Shown: positions 1-9,701, counted from the first letter of the stretch. The stretch: DNA of 34,187 nucleotides from an uncultured Clostridia bacterium (GCA_947626295.1 CANQRS010000007.1:1-34187); one strand, 5' to 3'. Notes: generated from the sequence alone by a model not told the origin. Numbers and translations: made by a program.

Positions 1-200
1 ATTCTAATTATTTATCTTATTATTTTTTAATTTATCTTTTATTATTTATTTTTCAATTATTTATTTATTTTATTTTTATTATTTATTCTAATTATTTATC
101 TTATTATTTTTTAATTTATCTTTTATTATTTATTTTTCAATTATTTATTTATTTTATTTTTTATGATTTATTTTCTAATTATTTATTTTTAATTATTTTT
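1..200. repeat. AT-rich tandem repeat, ~84-bp period, about 2 copies plus a degenerate partial copy
   Basis: attctaattatttatcttattattttttaatttatc... at 1 recurs at 85 nearly identically; tttctaattattta restarts near 171. Confidence 0.85.
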
Positions 201-220
201 TGTTTTAAATCATTATTTCT

Positions 221-940
221 TTATTTTATTATATCAATAAATATTTCTTCTAAATTTTTCTTATTTGGAAATTTTCTTTTTAATTCTTCCATACTACCTA
301 CAAAAATTAATTTTCCTTTATTTATAATTCCAACTTTGTCACATAAATTTTCTGCAATCTCTAATATATGAGTTGAAAAGAAAACAGTATTTCCTTTTTT
401 AGCATATTCTCGTATTATATTTTTTAAATCATACGAGCTTTTAGGGTCAAGACCAGTAATCGGCTCATCTAAAATCAAATTTTTTGGATTATGAAGTAAT
501 GCTCCAATTATAACTATTTTCTGTCTCATTCCGTGTGAATAACTTTCTATTTTATTGTTTAACTCTTCCAGCATTCCAAATTCATTTGCTAAAGCCTCTA
601 TCCTCTCTTTTCTTTCTTCAGTAGATACTTTATATGTATCTGCTATAAAATTTAAATATTCTATTCCTCTTAATTTTAAAAACATATCTGGACTATCTGG
701 AACAAAGCCAAACATTTTTTTTGCTTCTACAGGAGCTTTTTCAATATTTTTTCCCTCAATATATATTTCTCCTTCATCTATTTCTAAAATACCTGTCATC
801 ATCTTTATAGTTGTTGTCTTTCCCGCTCCATTTAACCCTATAAATCCAAATATCTCTCCATTTTCTATCTTCAAGCTTAAATTATCTATTACCTTATTGC
901 CTTTTTTATATGATTTTGAAACATTTTTTATTTCTATCAT
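221..940 (-). CDS. ABC transporter ATP-binding protein (ABC-2 export type)
   Basis: Walker A GLNGAGKTT, signature SHGMRQK, Walker B LILDEP, H-loop STHI. Confidence 0.93.
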   Translation of the reverse strand: MIEIKNVSKSYKKGNKVIDNLSLKIENGEIFGFIGLNGAGKTTTIKMMTGILEIDEGEIYIEGKNIEKAPVEAKKMFGFVPDSPDMFLKLRGIEYLNFIADTYKVSTEERKERIEALANEFGMLEELNNKIESYSHGMRQKIVIIGALLHNPKNLILDEPITGLDPKSSYDLKNIIREYAKKGNTVFFSTHILEIAENLCDKVGIINKGKLIFVGSMEELKRKFPNKKNLEEIFIDIIK

Positions 941-1064
941 TTTTTCATCTCCATTCTATTTTACATTATACCACATATTTCCTTATTTTCGTAATCTTTT
1001 TATAATTTTTTATAATAAAAGCCACATTTTCCTATCTTAAAAGCCTTTAATAGGCAAATAAAAA

Positions 1065-1097
1065 GGGATACACTCCATACAATACAGAGTTAATCCC
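1065..1097 (-). terminator. Probable terminator downstream of the Rpn-like fragment
   Basis: Imperfect hairpin GGGATTAACTC...GAGTGTATCCC followed by TTTTTATTTG on the minus strand. Confidence 0.5.
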
Positions 1098-1171
1098 TAA
1101 ATTTCTTAATATCTAATAAAAAATAATTAATTTCCTAAATTTGATATAAAGTTTCATATATTTTATTTACA

Positions 1172-1796
1172 TTATTTATCTTCTTCTAGTTTCTTTATTT
1201 CACTTTGCTTTAATCCTGTTATTTCCATTATTTGTTCTATTGGCATTTTTATTTTTAATAATTTTTTTGCTATTTCTATAGCTTTTTCACTTTTTCCTAG
1301 TTTTTCTCCAATTTTCTCTCCTTCTGCCAAGCCTATTGCCTTTCCTTCTCTCCTTGCACTTTGTTCATACGAGTATTGGTCCCTTAAAAATGCTTCTCGC
1401 GATTCTACTAATCTTCTAAAATCTTCGTCTCCACTTAAATATTCTAATTCTTCCATCGCTTGTTTTAGAAATACATTTCCTTCTCTTTGCATTTCTTCCA
1501 TTACCTCCTCGTTCTTCGGATTTTCGATGAATTTTAGCCATAATTCTAGTTCATCTGTTTTTCCTTCTTTTTCTTTCATTTTCGGTATTTCTAATATATG
1601 CAATTCTATATTTTTCGTAAATATTTTTTCTCGATGTTTCTCTTCTCGCAAATTCCATTTTGTATGATATTCTTTTATTTCTTCCAGTTCTTTCATTTTA
1701 TGGTCTGTTATTAGTATGGATATGCTGGGCTTTATATATCCATATTCTTCGCCTCCTTCGCTATTTATTTTTTCTTTACCTTTTGATTTTTTATTT
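1172..1796 (-). pseudogene. C-terminal remnant of an Rpn/PD-(D/E)XK nuclease-family transposase-like protein
   Basis: ORF resembles only the family C-terminus (WNLREEKH.., ELWLKFIENPKNEEV, EYLSGDEDFRRLVESRE, REGKAIGLAEGEKIGEKLGKSEKAIEIAKKLLK). The frame stays open upstream without an obvious start (..EEYGYIKPSISILITDHKMKELEEIKEYHTKW) to a stop near 1797; the N-terminal nuclease half is absent. Confidence 0.65.
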
Positions 1797-2002
1797 TAGA
1801 TTTCTTTTAACAAACAAGGTAAGAATTAATCTTTTTTGAAATAAATTATTTTAAAACTGATATAATTATAAATATATAAGAATGCTAAAGCTTTTATTAT
1901 TATACATTCCAATAACTACATTGTCAATATTTTTTTGAAATTTTTATTATCTCTTTACATTTTATAATCACTTTATCCCTAAAATCACCTTTTTAATACT
2001 AA

Positions 2003-2038
2003 AAGAAAGAACTGTAATAATCATTACAATTCTTTCTT
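2003..2038 (-). terminator. Terminator-like hairpin downstream of the VirB6/TrbL-like gene
   Basis: AAGAAAGAATTGTAAT..ATTACAGTTCTTTCTT on the minus strand followed by TTAGTATTAAAAAGG. Confidence 0.6.
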
Positions 2039-2097
2039 AAGCTTTTCGATAAGTATATTCTTATTTAAAAGTAAACGTTTATTGCTTGACAACATTG

Positions 2098-5000
2098 CTA
2101 AATTTTTTGTTGTTTACCATACTTAATTGCCAAATCCCAACCTTTTGAGCTTTGTCCTTTGTCCCAACCGAATTCTTCGTTCCATCTTTCAAATATATCA
2201 TTTTTCTTATTTTTTCCTACGTTAGAATCTACATTATATAAATTACTTAACTGATATCCTATATAAGCCTTTTCTCTATCTCCTCTGAAATCATCAGATC
2301 TACTTACTTTTTCAATCTTTAATATTTCATTCATATCAGTTATTTTATTATCATAGTAGAAAGGTATCATATCTTTTAGTAATTCTTTTGCTTCTTGTCT
2401 ATTTACTTTTAATTTGTTTTGTACAGCTCTAATTTTGTTTTCATCCTTCATAGCCCTTCTTTGCTCTCTAATTGCTTCTTCTCTTTCAACTTCTGCTTGC
2501 CCTAACATTGCAGCTTTCGTTACATTTGCAGCCTTTTTTATATCTTCAGGCGCTTTAACATTTCCAACAAGTGATTCACCTAATTTAGCTCCTCCTGTAG
2601 CAGCTGCAATTCCAGTTGTAATTACTTGCTCTGGGCTAGCTGAAGCTGCTATTTGAGTAGAAGCTGCTAACATTCCTGCTGTAATTCCAAGTGCTCCTGC
2701 ACCAATCGCTCTTGAAACATTTCTTGCAATTTTTGGCTTTTTAGCTCCCACATACGCTCCAATTCCTTGACCAACTGCTGAATTTGTAAATCTCTTTACA
2801 ACTCCTACATTTTTATGGCTAGGTGCTCTTAGACTTATTCTTTGTGGTCTTCCATTTTTTAATCTACGATTCCTTGGTGTTACTCTTTTACCACCAGCTA
2901 TGATATTACTATGTGCTCCAGAACCTTGAGTTCCTTGTGTATTATTTGCTCCAAGACCTTGAGCTCCTTGTGCATTATTTGCTCCAAGACCTTGAGCTCC
3001 TTGTGCATTATTTGCTCCAGAACCTTGAGCTCCTTGTGCATTACTTGTTCCAAAACCTTGACCTTCCTGTACAATATGTGGTAATGTATTTCCTCCACCA
3101 CCACCATTATCACTTCCTTGTGTATTTGACTGTCCTATTGGGAAATACGTTCTATATACTCCATCAGAGTCTGCTCCATGTGCCTCTGCATACCCATCTA
3201 ACGCACTATTTAATCTTACAGAATTATCTCCTGTACTAACATTTCTACCACCATTTCCTTCATCTCCTGATTCATTTGAATCTGCTCCTCTTCCTCCAGC
3301 TCTACGTCCAGTAATCCAATTCAATCCTTTCATCATAAGACCTGCAGCAGCTGCACCTCCAAATATTCCAGGTGTTGATGCTTTTTGGAAATTGAACAAT
3401 TGTCTTAAAATCTTTTCTGCTGATGCCATAAATCCCATTGCTATTATTGCATAAAGTACATTCTTTGTTGCTAATTCTATTGCACTTGAAATTAATATTG
3501 TGTACAACAACATATGCATTGGTTGTAATAACAGATTAAACACATACTCTTTGAACCACATATTAAACCCTTGTGCCTGACCATCATTTACTTTATCTAT
3601 TGGATATGTTAATGCAACAAATGGTGCTATAATCGTTAAAAATGCCATATATACAACCCTTTTTAGATACTGATACGAGAATATAAGTAAATACATAACC
3701 ATAACTAAAAACATTATTGTATATCCTATAAATGTTGGTGCTGTCTTTGTATTACGCTGTAATTCATATCTTATATATCCCATTAAATTTGTTTTCATTT
3801 CTAAATGATTATCTACTTTATATATCGTCTTCATTGCATCTTCAGCATTTACTTTGTCACTTATACTATTTATATCATCACTAGATACTTCTACAATATT
3901 AAATCCTTGTTCATTTAATGCTTTTTCTATAGAATCATTTGATTCTATATATGGAACATATACTCTCGCATTGAACGAACCTAATAGTTCCACTAAATCA
4001 TCTACAAATGCATTGGCAAAAGTCATTCCATAGTGCATTACAAATAATAGCACCATCCCTACAACCCAATCAACTAGCATTTGTTTATATTTTGATTTTT
4101 CTTGTGCTACTGATGCAAGTAATACTCTTACACCTATATATACTAGTACAGACATCATTCCAACAATAGCAACAACCAAAATTTTATAATACCAACTTGA
4201 TACTACATTAGTTAATTCATAACTTAACCCATAGGTTGAATTATCTTGAGTCTCTGCTTTTGCATTAGCATTAGCATTAACTGCTACAGCATATTTATCA
4301 TTATATGTATCTATTCTATACATCCTCTGACCATTTGCATCATCTAAATAGTAATATTGAATATTAGCCTCAGACGAATCTCCTTTTGGGCTAGTTACTG
4401 GTGTACCTTTACGAATATCCGCTAAAGTAATTTCAGCATTTCTAGCATTAATCTTTATCTCATCTTCATCCTTATACGGACCTCCCGCACCAGTATCACA
4501 AAGCCAAGTAAAATTGTCTATCTGGCTTTCATCGAAAGATACAATCACATTCTTTTTTATTATATCTTTTGGCGGATTAAAAAAGTTTACATTAAATAAC
4601 GGTATTTCGCCTCTAAATATTTCTTCTGGAGTTATTGTATATATTGGCATATCAAGTTTCTTTTCACTCCATTGGTCTAACGAATATATTGTAGCTCCAG
4701 CATACAACCCTGGAACTAAAGCTGAACCAATTATCGTTCCTATAACTCCAGTTTTTAATGCCAACTTTCCTAAATTTATCAAAATCTTTGCAATCGCAAC
4801 TACTCCAACCGAACTTACTAAGTATATTGCTCCCATTATAAATACTGCCGCAAGTAAAATTTTAAGTACTGTTTTCCATCCACTTGAACCCCAATCCACG
4901 TGAACTATAGATTCATCACTTGCAACTACGCATTTATGTATTATGTTTACTGCTCCATCGCCAATTGTAACCAGTAAAGTACAAATCGGAGCTACTAATA

Positions 5001-5130
5001 CACCTCCTACAGTAGCATTATCGTCTTCATCTGCTCTTGAAACTTTAGGCGACACAAAAGATATTGTTGTTATTACTAAAAATACTAGTACAATTTTCTT
5101 CCATATATTCTGATTCGCAAAAATTTTCAT
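2098..5130 (-). CDS. VirB6/TrbL-like polytopic T4SS membrane protein with signal-like N-terminus and repeat-rich C-terminal tail
   Basis: 1010 aa, many TM segments, position directly after virB4; RBS-like ggagg upstream. Confidence 0.72.
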   Translation of the reverse strand: MKIFANQNIWKKIVLVFLVITTISFVSPKVSRADEDDNATVGGVLVAPICTLLVTIGDGAVNIIHKCVVASDESIVHVDWGSSGWKTVLKILLAAVFIMGAIYLVSSVGVVAIAKILINLGKLALKTGVIGTIIGSALVPGLYAGATIYSLDQWSEKKLDMPIYTITPEEIFRGEIPLFNVNFFNPPKDIIKKNVIVSFDESQIDNFTWLCDTGAGGPYKDEDEIKINARNAEITLADIRKGTPVTSPKGDSSEANIQYYYLDDANGQRMYRIDTYNDKYAVAVNANANAKAETQDNSTYGLSYELTNVVSSWYYKILVVAIVGMMSVLVYIGVRVLLASVAQEKSKYKQMLVDWVVGMVLLFVMHYGMTFANAFVDDLVELLGSFNARVYVPYIESNDSIEKALNEQGFNIVEVSSDDINSISDKVNAEDAMKTIYKVDNHLEMKTNLMGYIRYELQRNTKTAPTFIGYTIMFLVMVMYLLIFSYQYLKRVVYMAFLTIIAPFVALTYPIDKVNDGQAQGFNMWFKEYVFNLLLQPMHMLLYTILISSAIELATKNVLYAIIAMGFMASAEKILRQLFNFQKASTPGIFGGAAAAGLMMKGLNWITGRRAGGRGADSNESGDEGNGGRNVSTGDNSVRLNSALDGYAEAHGADSDGVYRTYFPIGQSNTQGSDNGGGGGNTLPHIVQEGQGFGTSNAQGAQGSGANNAQGAQGLGANNAQGAQGLGANNTQGTQGSGAHSNIIAGGKRVTPRNRRLKNGRPQRISLRAPSHKNVGVVKRFTNSAVGQGIGAYVGAKKPKIARNVSRAIGAGALGITAGMLAASTQIAASASPEQVITTGIAAATGGAKLGESLVGNVKAPEDIKKAANVTKAAMLGQAEVEREEAIREQRRAMKDENKIRAVQNKLKVNRQEAKELLKDMIPFYYDNKITDMNEILKIEKVSRSDDFRGDREKAYIGYQLSNLYNVDSNVGKNKKNDIFERWNEEFGWDKGQSSKGWDLAIKYGKQQKI
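2919..3063. repeat. In-gene ~33-bp tandem repeat encoding GAQG(L/S)GANNAQ (11 aa), about 4 copies
   Basis: Repeated ccttgagctccttgtgcattatttgctccaaga units. Confidence 0.9.
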
Positions 5131-5147
5131 TTTAAATCCTCCCTAAA

Positions 5148-7100
5148 TTAATTCTGTTCTTTTGCGATTTTATTTAAGTTTGTTTCAACAAATTCAAACT
5201 CTTTTCTCGTTGGCATAATCTTTAAAATGGCTGTTTCTGCACCTACTTTTAGCAATCCTTCACCTCTTTGACACGTTACTAAAAATCCTGCTTCTCCTTC
5301 TGAAAGTTTAAATACTTCTTTTAAATACTGTATTTCTGATTTATCTTGTGCTAGAAATAACTTCGTATCAGAAGATGTAAGCACAGCTTGAGCTTCTGGC
5401 TTCTCATAAAAATCTTGGAATCTTTGTGATATAATTGCCAAAGAAACATTTCTTTTTCTAGCACGTCTCGCCATTTTATTTAAAAAGTCTACAGCTTCTG
5501 GGAATGGTAATAACATCCACGCCTCATCTACTATAACTCTTTTTTGTTTAGCTCTTTTTCTATCTTCACTATTTTTCTTAACAAACTTTTCCCAAATCCA
5601 CGAAAGTAAAATTTGTTGAGCAAGAGGTCTTGCAAATCTTTCTTCTAGTTGAGAAATATCTATATTTATAAATGGTGAGCCATCTAACAAATCAAATGTA
5701 GATTGTCCATCAAAATACGCCATTTGTCCATCAAATTCTCTAACATATTGTTTCATAACCTTTAATAAATAGCTATAATGATATTCATAATTTTTATTTG
5801 TATTTGCTTTAGCCTTTGCCTCAAGCCTTTTATACCAACTTCCAATAGTAGGCATCTCTTTCTTTTGTTTTGATAACATATTTCCGTGAATTGCTTCATC
5901 TTTTGTTTGTATAAATAAACTATTTGGATTACTATTAATTGCTCTTGCCATATACTCTTCACTAACAACTTCTGCAATTATTTGTTTTGTAAGCTCATTT
6001 ACTTCATCACTCTTTGTACTACCTTTAGCCATTGTCATTAACGCTTGTGTAACATCCTCTACCTTATTTTCAACATTTACCATTATTCTTTCTTTTCCTG
6101 TTATTTCATCTTTGACTGTTTCTGGCTCTATATCAAATAAATTTATAACTGTCTTTGAATTTGGGCTTATTACAACATTTATTCCTCCAAGTGATTCAGC
6201 AACTATTGTATATTCGCCTTCAGCATCTAATGCTAAACTTTCAATTCCCATAAGTACAGATGACCTTGAAATTAAAGTTTTCATTGTAACTGATTTTCCT
6301 GCTCCTGATTTTGCAAATATAACCATATTATAATTAGTAAGTGAACTATGAAAATTATCAAATAATATTGGTGTACCAGTTTGTTTATTAAATCCTAAAG
6401 GAACTCCTGTTGGATGACCTACCTCAGATGTTGTAAATGGAAATACTGTTCCCATAGAATTTCTATCAAAAGTATGGATTTTTTCTATTTTGTCATTCAT
6501 CAATGGTAAATTACTTTGAAACGCATCTTCTTGTATGCCCCACGCTGTTTTTATTCCAACTAAATTTTTTGACATTTCTGATGCTAACATTTTTGTATAT
6601 CTATCTAAGTCTTCTAAACTGTATGCAAATAATGTTGATACAACAGATGCCTCATATAGTTTATTAAATCCTGCTGCTATTTGGTCTCTTAATTCCTCTG
6701 CTTCCATTCTTTTTTGAGTAAGTGTGCTCTCTCTGTTTATATTTCCCCTGTCCATTGCTACAAGTCTTTCTGTTTCCATCTCATTTATTGCTCTATTTAA
6801 TTCGTTTTGAGATTTTTCCTCCCTTATTGGATTAATATATATAGATGTGTTTACATCTCCAAACATATATAAATCCCTGAATATCTCTGGAAAAGTTGCT
6901 ATACGTGGAAGTGATGATACAAAAAAACTTCTTGCATATCTTGTAGTAGCTGAAACTATTTCTAAATGGTCTATATTTGAAGCATCTATTCCTGATGGTG
7001 CAATAATCTCTTTTATTGTTTTTCTTTTTAATAACCTAGTTACCTCTTCTTCAGGCTGTTTTTCTTGGTCTTCCTGCTCTCTTAACTTTTTTTTGCTCAT
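5148..7100 (-). CDS. VirB4-family T4SS ATPase
   Basis: Walker A FAKSGAGKSVTMK; Walker B KRVIVDEAWMLL; RKRNVSLAIISQRFQDF motif; RBS ggagg upstream of the ATG. Confidence 0.88.
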   Translation of the reverse strand: MSKKKLREQEDQEKQPEEEVTRLLKRKTIKEIIAPSGIDASNIDHLEIVSATTRYARSFFVSSLPRIATFPEIFRDLYMFGDVNTSIYINPIREEKSQNELNRAINEMETERLVAMDRGNINRESTLTQKRMEAEELRDQIAAGFNKLYEASVVSTLFAYSLEDLDRYTKMLASEMSKNLVGIKTAWGIQEDAFQSNLPLMNDKIEKIHTFDRNSMGTVFPFTTSEVGHPTGVPLGFNKQTGTPILFDNFHSSLTNYNMVIFAKSGAGKSVTMKTLISRSSVLMGIESLALDAEGEYTIVAESLGGINVVISPNSKTVINLFDIEPETVKDEITGKERIMVNVENKVEDVTQALMTMAKGSTKSDEVNELTKQIIAEVVSEEYMARAINSNPNSLFIQTKDEAIHGNMLSKQKKEMPTIGSWYKRLEAKAKANTNKNYEYHYSYLLKVMKQYVREFDGQMAYFDGQSTFDLLDGSPFINIDISQLEERFARPLAQQILLSWIWEKFVKKNSEDRKRAKQKRVIVDEAWMLLPFPEAVDFLNKMARRARKRNVSLAIISQRFQDFYEKPEAQAVLTSSDTKLFLAQDKSEIQYLKEVFKLSEGEAGFLVTCQRGEGLLKVGAETAILKIMPTRKEFEFVETNLNKIAKEQN

Positions 7101-8277
7101 TTGTTTTTTCCTCCTTGTTATTAGATTCCTGCTTTTTATCTTTTCCTGTAATCTCTGCTTTTGCCATTTCCACAGTCTCTTTACCTAATACATCTTCGTT
7201 TTCATTTAGAATTTTTTCTGCCATTCTTGCTACAATTTCTTTATATTCAGCTTCTTTTTTTCTTATTTGCTTTTCTTTTTCTTGTTCATTTCTTACTTTT
7301 AACACTGCTTCATTTGCTTTTTCTATTGCATCTATTTCTATTTGTTTATCTAATTCCTTCATTCTCTTATCAAGAACATCTGGTGCTGTAACATACATAT
7401 TATCATATCCAGAATTTATTGCTTTTTTCAAATCATATACTTCTGCTTCGTCTCTGTTATATGCTGTATATAGCAAGTCTGCTATTTCCATTGAATCTAA
7501 TATTCTTCCAGCTATTCCACATACAGATAATAAGCTTATTGTTGACTGTGCTCTTGTATATAATTCTGAGAATGCTAAATTTCTTACTTCATCTTCAGAA
7601 TAAACATTATCATTTGCCTCTTCTGGATAATATGATATTATTATGTAATACTGTTTACTTAGTATATTTCTATTTAAACTCATTCTTTCTGTATTATTTA
7701 CAATATCCATTCCATATTCGTATAAATTTCTTGCCTTTACTACCTCAAAATTTTCTTTTTCTAATATTTGTTTACTAAAATCACCAGAACGAACTTTTTG
7801 ATTATATGAAAATTCTTTTTCTGCTAATGCATTTCCTAAATCCTTTACCTTTTGCTTATATGCACTTATACTTCCTGTTAAATCTACAGTTCTAGTTTGT
7901 ACATAAATTTGTATTGGATATCTTAATGTATTTAAGTATTGTAAAAATCCCTGTTCAACACTATTTTTTTCTACTCCTGACATCAAGTCATAATTTATTC
8001 CTTGACATTTAACAATCATTAAAAATCTTTTTCCTTTTTTCTGTATAATCATATTATCTTCAATTTTATCAAATTCCATAAATTTATAAATTGATTGCAT
8101 ATTATAGATTCCCTGAACTTTTGATTTTTCTTTTGATGCTCCAGTTTTGTCTTCTGTATTTGTTCGACTATTAGACCTGACTTTTAAAACTACTAGTGTA
8201 ATTATTAATATTACAACCAAAAATACTAGTACTAATGCCACTGGCAACAATAAATTGACAATTTGTTCACTTGACAT
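7051..8277 (-). CDS. Separate VirB4 N-terminal-domain-like protein with one N-terminal TM segment
   Basis: IEDNMIIQKKGKRFLMIVKCQGINYDL..FLQYLNTLRYPIQIYVQTRTVDL resembles VirB4/TraC N-domains; located directly before the virB4 ATPase and overlapping it by 50 nt. Confidence 0.65.
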   Translation of the reverse strand: MSSEQIVNLLLPVALVLVFLVVILIITLVVLKVRSNSRTNTEDKTGASKEKSKVQGIYNMQSIYKFMEFDKIEDNMIIQKKGKRFLMIVKCQGINYDLMSGVEKNSVEQGFLQYLNTLRYPIQIYVQTRTVDLTGSISAYKQKVKDLGNALAEKEFSYNQKVRSGDFSKQILEKENFEVVKARNLYEYGMDIVNNTERMSLNRNILSKQYYIIISYYPEEANDNVYSEDEVRNLAFSELYTRAQSTISLLSVCGIAGRILDSMEIADLLYTAYNRDEAEVYDLKKAINSGYDNMYVTAPDVLDKRMKELDKQIEIDAIEKANEAVLKVRNEQEKEKQIRKKEAEYKEIVARMAEKILNENEDVLGKETVEMAKAEITGKDKKQESNNKEEKTNEQKKVKRAGRPRKTA

Positions 8278-8619
8278 TTATCTTTCCTCCTCCTTATACA
8301 CATATATTTTCCTTTTGTTTCGTTTAAATTTTATCCATCTTATAATTACTTGGTCAATAGCCTCTCCACCTGTCTTTTGTGTAAATTTAAAATTGCTATT
8401 ATCTGGTATCTTAAATGTTCCTATAACAAAACCTAAACCTGCTAATGCTATTAATATTATTAATCCTACAGTTTTTAATGCTAATGCACTAAATAAAAAG
8501 TAAAATATTATTCCTATTATTAATCCTGCTCCTGTATATAAAAATGATTTCGTTGAGAATATAAATAATATTTTTCCTTCTCCTTTATAATTTCTTGGTA
8601 TATTATATGGTCCGCCCAT
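8278..8619 (-). CDS. PrgI-family-like small T4SS membrane protein
   Basis: MGGPYNIPRNYKGEGKILFIFSTKSFLYTGAGL.. two TMs plus basic C-terminus; GGAGGAAGAAATGG supports a start at 8619 rather than 8646. Confidence 0.68.
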   Translation of the reverse strand: MGGPYNIPRNYKGEGKILFIFSTKSFLYTGAGLIIGIIFYFLFSALALKTVGLIILIALAGLGFVIGTFKIPDNSNFKFTQKTGGEAIDQVIIRWIKFKRNKRKIYVYKEEER

Positions 8620-8670
8620 TTCTTCCTCCTTTGCGTTTAGGTACAATCCACCCTATTTTATCTACATATT

Positions 8671-8699
8671 ATTATAGCAGATTTTCTTTCTAATTGGAA
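8671..8699 (-). promoter_or_regulatory. Predicted promoter for the prgI-virB4-virB6 unit
   Basis: Extended -10 TGCTATAAT and -35-like TTCCAA with 17-bp spacing, minus strand. Confidence 0.5.
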
Positions 8700-8763
8700 C
8701 ATTTTATCAAAAAAAATTCAAATTTAATAAATTTGTAATACTTCTGTAACAATTTTGAAACAT

Positions 8764-8794
8764 AAAAAAACTAGCATAATAAGCTAGTTTTTTA
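8764..8794 (-). terminator. Rho-independent terminator after the last pilin-like gene
   Basis: AACTAGC..ataataa/ttattat..GCTAGTT hairpin flanked by A- and T-runs. Confidence 0.8.
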
Positions 8795-8798
8795 TTAT

Positions 8799-9197
8799 CT
8801 ATGTTGAAGCAGTTCCTAAACTTCCTGCCATTGTTTCTATAAATGTAGCTATTCCTGCTGCTGCAAATAACAATATTGCACCTACTATGTAAGGTAACAT
8901 TGTTTCTTTGTATTTTGATTTTTCTTCTGCACTTCCCATCATATACTTTATACCTAATATCATTAATATTACTACTGCTACAATTATTCCAACATTTCTT
9001 ATGACAGTTGCAATTTTATATCCTAATGTTGTTATTTGACCATCACCAGCACTATCTTCAAATTTACTTAGTCCACCAGCAACATTATTTGTTGAAAAGT
9101 CTGCTGAACAAATTGTAGATAATGATATTATTACACTTAATATAATAGTTATAATGCTAATTATTCTCATTGTCTTTTTATTTATAATTTTATTCAT
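8799..9197 (-). CDS. VirB2-like T4SS pilin candidate A
   Basis: 132 aa; signal-like N-terminus, two TMs, loop MGSAEEKSKYKETMLPY. Confidence 0.72.
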   Translation of the reverse strand: MNKIINKKTMRIISIITIILSVIISLSTICSADFSTNNVAGGLSKFEDSAGDGQITTLGYKIATVIRNVGIIVAVVILMILGIKYMMGSAEEKSKYKETMLPYIVGAILLFAAAGIATFIETMAGSLGTAST

Positions 9198-9258
9198 TTC
9201 ATTTCTCCTCCTTTACCATAAATTTCTCTATTTTAGTATTATCATTTTATTACGAATT

Positions 9259-9633
9259 TTATGTTGAGCCTAAGCTTCCTGCCATAGTCTCTATAAATCC
9301 AGCAATTCCTGCTGCTGCAAATAGTAATACCGCACCTACTACATATGGTAACATTGTTTCTTTGTATTTTGATTTTTCTTCTGCACTTCCCATCATATAT
9401 CTTATACCTAGTATCATCAATATGACTACAGCTGAAATTATTCCTACGTTTCTTATAATAACAGCTATTTTAAAACCTACATTTTGTATCTGTGTATCAT
9501 TTACAGTTTCATTTGTCTTAACATCTGATACTTTTATTCCATAACATATTGTAGATAGTGCCATCATTATACTTAATATAATAGTTATAATACTAATGAC
9601 TTTCATTGTTTTTTTGCTTATTATCTTATTCAT
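9259..9633 (-). CDS. VirB2-like T4SS pilin candidate B (close paralog of A)
   Basis: 124 aa; shares MNKII.KKTM..ISIITIILS and GSAEEKSKYKETMLPY.VGA.LLFAAAGIA.FIETMAGSLG with A. Confidence 0.72.
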   Translation of the reverse strand: MNKIISKKTMKVISIITIILSIMMALSTICYGIKVSDVKTNETVNDTQIQNVGFKIAVIIRNVGIISAVVILMILGIRYMMGSAEEKSKYKETMLPYVVGAVLLFAAAGIAGFIETMAGSLGST

Positions 9634-9701
9634 TTTTAACTCCCTCCTCTTTAAATTTATATTTAAACCTAATTGAATATTAGAAATTTAATATCTTTTT
9701 A

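Noticed and set aside
555-1040. 161-aa plus-strand ORF opposite the ABC ATPase
   Set aside because: Antisense to a clear gene; no recognisable motif; AT-rich shadow ORF
2919-3063. Tandem repeat as a possible CRISPR
   Set aside because: Units are contiguous and in frame with a protein; no unique spacers
2898-3239. 71-aa minus and 108-aa plus ORFs over the repeat region
   Set aside because: Alternate-frame translations of the 33-bp tandem repeat in the VirB6-like gene
7115-7778. Overlapping plus-strand ORFs (162, 76, 119 aa)
   Set aside because: Antisense to the VirB4 N-domain-like gene; hydrophobic composition typical of antisense of K/E-rich coding sequence
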